Assembly: GCA_963971405.1 (NCBI GenBank)
Contig: OZ020487.1
Coordinates: forward strand, 48,395,039 to 48,459,038
Direction of reading: 5' to 3'
From: Psococerastis gibbosa
Lineage: Eukaryota; Arthropoda; Insecta; Psocodea; Psocidae
DNA: 64,000 nt
Shown here one piece after another: positions 1-9,700 of this stretch. Each line of letters starts with the position of its first letter. The stretch's first letter is position 1. The notes beneath the pieces were generated by a model, which saw only the letters and a program-made list of their open reading frames with translations, was not told the DNA's origin and searched no databases. A program made the position numbers and the translations under genes.

Positions 1-986
1 AATGCACCTAAAACAGTTGAAGTAGTAGCTTTAATTAAATCGAATGCTACTGAAAAGTTAGTTGCTGTTGCTAGTGAGAGCCCTTATGTGAATTTGGTAG
101 ATGCTGCTACTGAGAACAGTGTCGGACGAGCTACTGAAACTGACGAGTTACCCATCACAACTGTTGATACTTCTTCTGTTCCAATTTTTTATTCCACGTC
201 TAAACCAGAGGTACTAGATAGTTCAAGTTCAGAAAAGCCAAATATGGTTTTTGGTTCAAGTTCAATTGGATTGGAAACGTTTGCTAGTTCAACTTCAATT
301 AAACCAGAAGTGACACTATCCAATGTTATTCTACCCATAACAATCAAGCCTGATGAATCAGCTGTCAATAGTACTGAAGAAACTCAAAGGAACAATGGTA
401 AGACTACTTTCCTTTTGACGACTACAGAGCAAATTGTGACACATAGAGCAACAGAGTTAGCAAATACCGAGGAGCTAGTAACAGTGCCTTTTACGTCGCC
501 TATGCCACCAGTGATTGCTACTAAATCCGACGTACCCGTTATGTTAGTCAGTGAATCCAACTTCTGGAACGCAGAACCAACCACCCCAAAGGATATACAA
601 ACTGAGGCGACGACGACACCTAAACACACAACACCAACCACATCTATAGCTCCTGAAGTTATTATTGAAACAAGTACTGTTAAAATTATTCCTCCTCCGA
701 AAGTAGCTCCTGAACCAATCACAGAAGAAGTTGACACATCCATCGTACACACTGAAGCGACCACCGTGTTTGGCATTGAAGGTGTTACAAGTCGGGAAGA
801 TGATCGAACCGAAGATGACAATCGAACGATTTTGTCGAATAGTACTGACACCGTAGAAGAACTCTCGGAAGAAAATGTTCCTGCGTATCTGAGATTGACT
901 GTTCTAACATCGGAAAGCGAACTGTGTCACCGGCTTCCTGAGCTACATACCGCAATACTGAAAATGTTATCAGAAGGAACAAACAC
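1..986 (+). CDS. RPTP exon (partial): Ser/Thr-rich ectodomain
   Basis: Open in frame 1 from the first base to the donor gtaagt at 987. Encodes 328 residues very rich in Ser, Thr, Val and Glu, with many potential O-glycosylation sites. It ends in a more ordered segment (YLRLTVLTSESELCHRLPEL) that may begin a small folded membrane-proximal domain. The 5' boundary of this exon lies to the left of the window. The antisense ORFs here are shadows of the biased composition. Confidence 0.8.
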
Positions 987-3900
987 GTAAGTTGTATTGT
1001 CTGTTTATAGTTAGTGATAAGGTTATCAAATATGAATGTGATTCAGTTTAGTATCTGCCATTGTTTTGTGTGAGATGTAGTGATTTTTTTTTCGAAATTT
1101 AGGGCCACATTATTCCGTGGAGCTGAGTTACTAAAGACAGAATTAGCTAAGAATCTTGGTATAAATGTGATTTCTCTATAGGCCCAGCCACCATTCTCTA
1201 CTGTCCTTCTTAGCCTGAATTTGAAGGTGCAATTATTTTCCTCGAAATTGGGAGGAACTAAAGTAGAGTTTGCATTTAAGCTATTGGTAGTGCTAAATAC
1301 TCCATCATCGCTTGAAATGTCTCGGCAAGAAATACTACATAATACATACATAATGGTGCCGTGCAGTATTCCTTATCGAGACTTTTCAATGGATTGAGGG
1401 AGCCACGGAGGTGCTGCCCAGTACTCTTTACTAAGGCATTTCCAAGGCTGTCTTTAATAACGATGGTTTTGATTAAGTTAATTGTTTATCAGGAACGTGA
1501 GTGGCGACTCTATAATCCTGCTGAATCTGACGCCTCACCTATGTAAACACGTGAGCAAGCTGCGGCCAGAGGACGACGATGTGCGACAGCGCCCCGTCAA
1601 CATGTTCCTGATGGACGACCTGGGCGGCTTCAATAAGAATCTTAGCGAAGTTTTCCTCACCCTCTGGGGACACGCCGGCCTCGACTTCCCTCTGCCGGTA
1701 AGTACCCATACTGTATCCCTCCCTATATTACTCCGCTATGGCCGCTGGGCGGTTTTCCATAATATATACGTAGGTACATAAGATATTACAGTATCTACTC
1801 TTTTCTTTGAACTCCAGGATTCCGAACATACTCATACCCTATTTAAATGCTTCAGATTTAATTAATTAATAACATTAATGCAGACATGCGATTGGGAATT
1901 AACGGACACGGTAGCGTCCGAACCAAGTTTCTCTACGCTAACTCCTTAATTTGGAAGTTTATTTATTTAATAAGCTCTCATAAAGCCACCTTCGGATCAG
2001 GTGCACTCATTTTTTCTGGACTGCATAGTGCATTTGGATACGGCTAACTTGACGGAACTTGTGCAGTAAATTACATTCATTCCAGAAGAACCTACGCCAC
2101 TGCAACAATATCATTTTATCAACCTTCCACCCTTGAGCTTATTAACATGTTCCAAGAACTGTCCATCCATCGCCTTCTCGGGTCTCCGAGTGTTCTTCTG
2201 CCATTTAGTCTTTTCGCGTCATTGTGTCATTTGTCAGCGTTACTGCTTTGATTCCGTTCGTTATTAACCTTGGTAAAGTCTCCCGAGCTCGTCATTAGCA
2301 ATGGCATCTGGCACAGCACCAGGTCTTGCGCAACATGCTCCGTTCCCAGATTGGGGAGCTAAGGCTAACTTATGCCATTGGCCCATTGAGAATATACAAT
2401 GGCAACTACGTTAATTATATTACATTGCTCCTCATACCAATACTTTTGTTATGAGGCAACGCGAAAATACTACGCTAGTCTTGCTGTCAGCTATGGAAAC
2501 ACCCAGACGGCAAATGCATAATTACCAGTGGACGTTCTTTCCTTTATTATTTGCAACCAAGCTAGGACAATATACTGTAGTACACTACATTACAACAGAC
2601 GTCAGTTGGAAATGTTGACGTTTTACAGGAATGGAATAGACGCGAAATAAGCAATCCACAACTTTCAATGAAGCCGACTTATAACCTAATTTCACTAACG
2701 CAGCCTATTATTAGTTGTATATCCGCCATGATCCAGTGGCGGGTGAGAACTAGTCCAGATGACATGTCATTAATATGTCAACCCAGATTTCATTGTCGTC
2801 TGCTTTGATGACTGTGTTTATGGCAAACAATGGCTGTACAGGAGTAAAAGCGCGAGATGTGCGTGACGCCACTCGCCAAGATGATCATAACCGGAAACAG
2901 CATTGTTTATTAGTTTCCGGTCGAGCGTTCCCGCCAAACGCTCCACTCCAATAATGAATATTGTTTAACTTCCTTGGAGCGGCGATTGTTTCTCACTACC
3001 TGTACCTCCTTTATTGAATTCAATCGGGAAAATTGGTCTAGTAGATACTGGTTAGTCGAGCTGTGAAGTTGATAAGGAGTCTGACCGGACCGGTCGGTGG
3101 GCGTCAAGTTATTAAAATAATGCCCTTGTTGATCCAAGTAAGTAGTTTAGTTCGAAAGGCTTATGAGGCAAAATTTGAGAAATATACGTGAGCCTAAAAC
3201 ATTCTTCATTACTATAGTAAGGCTCCTATAATATGTATAGCCTAATTTATCGCTGACGGATGTTATAAATTTTGTCCGTTGACCTGTCTAAAATCGTGTC
3301 TGTCTTAAATACTGTATTTGTACTGTATATATTAGTCTGTCTCCGTTTTGTATGTCTATGCCTACCTTCACTACAAACGGATTACGTCTATACAGATACG
3401 GGTGAGGGAGGCTTTTGTTTTTCCGCACAAACTGCTTGAGGCAAGCACTTGACACATTTTTAATTTCTGGCTCAGACTCTGCCAATTTGTTCCTTTCGAA
3501 TGCACAATTAAAAGATACTGTAGGTGATATTACTCAATTTTGGATTGGATTAGCCTGTTGAGCGCGCTCAGTAAGCGAACCAGTGAACTGAGAGCGGTGA
3601 GAAATGCTAATAATAACTACCCAAAAGTGCTTAAGGACCAACTCATAGGGAAAGCTTTCCACGATGTACTGTCAATGACATACCTAACCTCTGAAACTGT
3701 TTATTTGACCAACGTATTTATACTTTCGCATACAGTCCATATTGATTATATAATCTAAGAAGAATTATATACAGTATAGGCTATCTATTTATTTAGTATT
3801 GAGCACTTTTTCGTGTTTTTTAGGTTGGAGTTGGAAATTGAAACCCTGATATCTTTTTTGTGCATTTTTCATCTGACCATTTTTGTCTCTAAGGCTGGCT

Positions 3901-6665
3901 ACAGAACGATTAATTAGTAAATAAGAGGTACAGAGCACCTATTTAACTTTGTAGAAGGCCTCTACAGAGTGGGCAGGAGAATTAGAGAAATAAAGACACG
4001 GAAATGGGATTCAAACCCGAATCTAAATCTGAGGGTAATCACATGTGACACCGCGGGTCACCTAGTAGCCTTACAACTGCAATGCTTTCACCCACTCAGT
4101 CTCAGCTAGTCAGACAAGTCAAACGACTTGGCGAATTGTATTTTTTCCAAGCTTAAACGTAAGTTCGATATTTCTATTATTATTATTCTAGATCTGCATA
4201 TGGAATTAATTTAAGCGTATACGGCACACAGTAATTTTATCGACGTAATGGGAAAATCAAGCTAGTGAGCAGAGTTCCATCATCTGACTCCCACCGTTAA
4301 TTATACAATAGTAATTATATTATTTACTGTTTTACAGATTCTGAAAGTAGACTTTGTAACACCAATAGTGGGCGGGGAGATGGGGGCCAATGTAAGCAGC
4401 GGCGTTGTCGCGGCGATTGCGATTTCGGCCGTCGCAGGAATATGTCTCATTCTCCTCGGTATTTTATTTGTGAGTATCTTTTTATATGGTAATTCTCGAT
4501 TAGTTACGTTTGCAACAGGTTTCGAATCCCCAGTGTTTTATTCGTGAGTAGTTGTGAAATAATATTATCTGTTGAAAAATACTATACATCCTACTGCCAT
4601 TGTGAGGTGTAGGCGACTCATCTACTAAATGCGCCCCACATAATGTCGGGAGCCACTGAGCCAGGCTCTAGTTTTGGTTTTGTTATGGTTGTCACCTAAA
4701 TGTATCCCTCTGTTGCCAGGTGATCATGAAGAGGCGTCAGAAGAAGTTCAACTACGGACAGCGGTGCACACCCGTCTCTCTGGACGCCTACAGTCTGGAC
4801 AGTGTATCCATACGGAACAGTGCCCGCAGAAAGAATATTAGGGCGTCGAAACGATCGTATGGGAACCCAGCTTTCGATGACCCTGTACGTGATTTTGGGA
4901 CAGATAGAAGTTGTTAGAGTTTTGAGACTATTAACCGGAGGTCCTTGGATTCGAGGCTCTACTTAAAGGCAGATCATCCACTGCAATGGACAAGCGGAGG
5001 CTTCCTTACATAAACACATTGTAATAAGCATAACCTGGGTTCGAGGCCACTAGTACTCATATTCCTAACATTGACAGTGAAATTAGTGGAAGAAGATTTT
5101 TTGGTTCTGTTATGGCCCATGTCAATAAAAACTGATAAGCATTCAATTAGGTTAACTGGTAGATTCCGCGTTGGCGGATCTTGCAACTCGGAATCTGTAG
5201 GTTAGGCTAGGGCCTAGGGGACGGTGTATCTGGCTTAGTGACAATATTTTGTTTCAGGAAATAACGTCGCACATCCTTAACTTCGCCGGACTGGCCAACT
5301 TCAGCGCGGAAAAGGAGCAGATCCAGCAGGAGTTTGCAGTGATACCACAGGTATCGCCCCGAGTGGACGAGTACCCACCGGGGGTCGAGACCAAGAACCG
5401 CTACGCCAACGTCATCCCCTTGCCGGAGACGAGGGTTGTTCTGCAGCAGCGCTCAGCCGATCCCCTGTCCGATTATATTAACGCCAACTTTGTTCGAGTA
5501 AGTGCTTTCAATTAGTAGGTAGCTCAGTAGCTGAAATTAAATGGATGTGCCGGTAGACGAGTAAGAAGGGGAGGGGGATGTGAGTAGAGTAGAGTATCTG
5601 GACTTTGGGGACTCGTAAGTCGTAGTGTAGTGGTAACACTATGCTCCGGCAAGAGAAGGTTTTTTCTTGATACTCTATTTTTGGATAAATAGGTAAAACC
5701 CTGCATAACCTGACTTAACCAAGTCCGTGAACGAATCAGAGGTAAAGATAGTATCCTGCTCTTTGGCTTCTAGTGCCTCCCATATACGTTGTTTATTTAA
5801 AATTTCAGGGCTACAATAACACGGAGAAGACATACATCGCGGCCCAAGCTCCCCTGGAGGCGACCCTCCCCGACTGGTGGCGCATGGTCTGGGAGCAGCA
5901 AGTCAAGGTCATCCTCATGCTCACCGCTCTCTCGGAAAACGGCGTGGTGAGTTAACACCAGCACAATTACCGGTTGAGTATCTCAACACCGTACGGACAG
6001 CCAGATGTTGCATCAAGTCAGGAAGTTTGATAGCGTGGTTTCTGGTAAACAATGAATTGTGGATATGCCTCTGATCAACTGGCTGGCATTTCAATGCGAT
6101 GAAATATATTTCCTACTGCCACGTTTTACCTACTTACTTATCCTAATAGCCCAGGGTACATCCCCTGAAAAATGGCGAAAAAAACATTAAATTACAGTAG
6201 AATGAAACCCATTGGAAATGGAAGATAATATGACAGACATTAAAGGAAAAATAAATTACGGGCGATCTGAGTTCGGGAGGTAGGTAGGTAGGGGTGGTTT
6301 TTAAGGGTGAAATACGATACATCCTCATTTCCGGCAAAACTACCAGTCCTATAGAAAAACGTCAAATAGCAAAAAGGTAGGTAATAAGAAAATGTACAAC
6401 TTTAGTGGTTACACTTTTTTCACATAACCTCAAATTTTATGAGAAAAATGCCAAAAACCAAGATTATGGTTTTTTATTTTTAACTTTCACAAAAAAAAAA
6501 AAAAAGTTTTACGTGAAATTTGATGAAAACTTACTTTTTTATGTCTTAAATACACGGTAATTTTTTTGATTTAAAATATTAATTTTTTCCAACTAATTTT
6601 GACTAAGCCTATATACGGAAAAAGCACCCTAATTGTCAATCGAAAAATCTCACGTCAAAATGTCA

Positions 6666-6703
<38 letters not shown>

Positions 6704-9700
6704 GGGCTTTTTGTTCGTTGAAATCTCAACTTTCCGATGGTATAAAAAACAATATACACTACTGTGCAACATTTTCTTAAAAAATGCAAAAAACCAAATT
6801 GAAAAATTATGTCTTTAATATTTAAAATATAATCCGGTCAATTTAGTCATCCGAAATTACAATAATTTGCACCTAATATTGTACTAAAATATTTTTAGGT
6901 TATTTAACGTTAAACATACTATTTAAGATCGGAAAATATTACTATTTTTATTTTAGAGCTGATTGACATAAAGATACATGATATGATATAAATATAGGGC
7001 CTAAATAAACTAAATTGACCGGACTAGGCTATATTTTAAATATTAAAGACACCATTTTTGAAAATTGAAAATTAGGGTGCTTTTTCCGTATTTAGTCAAC
7101 ATTAGTTGGAAAAAATGAATATTTTAAATCAAAAAAATTACTGTGTATTTAAAACATAAAAAAGTAAGTTTTCACCAAATTTCACGTAAAACATATTGTT
7201 TTTTGTGAAAGTTAAAAATAAAAAACCATAACCTTGGTTTTTGGCATTTTTCTCATAAAATTTGAGGTTATGTGAAAAAAGTGTAATCACTAAAGTTGTA
7301 CATCTTCTTATTACCTACATTTTTGTCATGTGACGTTTTTCTATAGGACCGGTAGTTTTGCCCGAAATGAGGATGTACCGTATTTCACCCTTAAAAACCA
7401 CCACTACCTACCTCCCGAACTCAGATCGCCCATAATTTATTTTTCTTTTAATGTCGGTCAAATTGTGTTCCATTTCCAATGGGTTTCATTCTACTATAAT
7501 TTAATGTCTTAAAAACAATTATCTACCCTGGGCTATAAAGCTTCCAACGTAGCAGCAGTCAAATTAGTCGATCGAATTTAACTGTCTGTTTTAACGGCTG
7601 GTCCGAGCCGGCTTTAGAGTTGTACATAAGAGAGATGGAACATTCTAGCTCGCCAACAACCTCACGTCCGTGTCATACGATTTACGATATTTCGATAATT
7701 ACGATAATTCCGCATTGGTTATTTGTAACCTCTAATGATTTCCTCTCTTCCACTTTTCCCTGACATCATCTCTCCGTTTATCCGTATCCGGCTTACCCGA
7801 CGAATATTGTAATTTTATTTAATTGTAGTTTTCACTGTTTCAGGATAAATGCGCAGACTATCTGCCGCCCAGTGAAGTCACTGATAGCATACGAATGTTT
7901 GGTGACTTCCAGGTTACCTTGAAGAAGAGGGATGTCAAGGAGAAATATATTGTCTCTACCATTCAGTTGAAGGTAAAATTACATTTTTTTCTCCACTTTC
8001 TACTCTATTTTTTGGGCAATATGAGCGCGACGACTTCCGCCGCTGGGGATACATCGGCATGCAGATGCAAAGGCATGTCCTGTCGCTTGCTGGTTCAACG
8101 TGTCAGATTGTTGATGTGGCCACTAGAAACTTGAACGCCGACCAAGCTGCTACTTTAGTGTGATTTGCGCCCTAGCCCTAGGCTTCTGAATGGTTAAGTA
8201 ACATGTATTACTAATACAAATAATGTATTACTTCCACGAAGTCACTGGAGAAACTGTTAGATGAAAATAAAATGATTCCGATAACAATAAGTAATTGACT
8301 TGTATGTTTATAGAATATGGAGACTAACTTGTGGCGGGAGGTGAGTCACCTGTGGTACCTGGGTTGGCCTGACTCGGGGGTCCCCGCCGAGCCCAACTCG
8401 CTCATCGCCTTCTTGATTGAGGCCCGATCACAGATGAAGACGTCCAGTGGTTCCCCGGCGCCCACCCTGGTCCACTGCAGCCCAGGTAACGTACACTTTA
8501 TAATGGATGTTCATCATGTTGTGTACCAATATTACCGAAAGAAATTTCCACGTAGTAAATAATCCGACTTAACCCGAAAGGTTATTGGTTCGGTTGGTCT
8601 CTCGTCCTGTCGCAGACCTTTATAGCCCTGAACCGGCTGTGTTGAGTTGATTATATATATTATATATCATAATTTATTTATTCATAGTTGGCTAGCCTGG
8701 CTATAAATTTATAATCGAGGTATCTGAGAAGGTTCTGTGAACATGTTGTCCTTTTCAGGTACTGGGAGGACAGGGACGGTGATCGCCTGTGACGTGTGCA
8801 TCCGAGAGTTCGAGCAGAACCGCGTGGTCGACATCCCGCGATGTGTGTACCAGTTGAGGCGGGCCCGCGCAGGCGCCGTCCAAACCCGAGACCAATACGC
8901 TTTCATTTACCTGGTAAGTGGAAGGCTATACTTGTCTTATGTTAGTTATTATTCAACAATCAGAACAGTCGATAGTACACTACTACTATGAAATGTAAAA
9001 ATCATAGCCTATGTATTCAACGGCCAAGTATATGTAACTTCATTGGCGTAAATTCACAAAATTTCTGGGGGGGGGGGGGGGCTGTAGGACCCCAAGACTT
9101 TGATCCCCCGGAGAAAAGAAATTGATAAATGGGCCCAAATTAGCAGAGGCGGATACAGACTTTTTTTAAGGGGGGTATTGTCGCTAGTGCTCTTTGATGT
9201 GGACCATTGGCATCCTACTACATATACACAAGCCCGTGGTCAGGATTTTTTTTGGGGGTGGCTGTGGCGACAGTGATCCTATCTATTGTAAATTTATTTT
9301 TTGAGAATCCAATTGTATCTAGTGTATTCTTTAGAGGTTATGGTGTTATTCGTATATATGATAGCATAGGCACATCCAACGTCAATTTATTGGAGGATTT
9401 AGTTTCGGTGCGAACGCAGGCTAAGCCCCCCCAGGACCCCCCTATTTACGCCAATGTGTAACTTATGCACATAGGTGGCCGGGGGTCGGTTGCCCCGAGG
9501 AATATATTTTGATAGAAAACCCCTTTCGGCTCTGCCCGATCAGGAGTAGGGAGATTCCGCAGACCCTGCTTTTCCTATACGCTACCTACGCTATGTATGT
9601 AATAAAAAATACTTAATTATTTTCCCGACCACAACATCAACACACAAAACACTCTTGTGTTCCAAATTTCGAACCACAATGCTGACTATGACTTACTTGA

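Noticed and set aside
384-851. 155-codon minus-strand ORF opposite the first phosphatase exon
   Set aside because: Shadow of the Ser/Thr-rich coding strand; no motif, and the plus frame continues the phosphatase across a phase-matched intron.
5618-5640. tRNA A-box-like GTAGTGTAGTGGTAACAC
   Set aside because: No matching B-box at proper spacing and no cloverleaf; at best an old SINE scrap.
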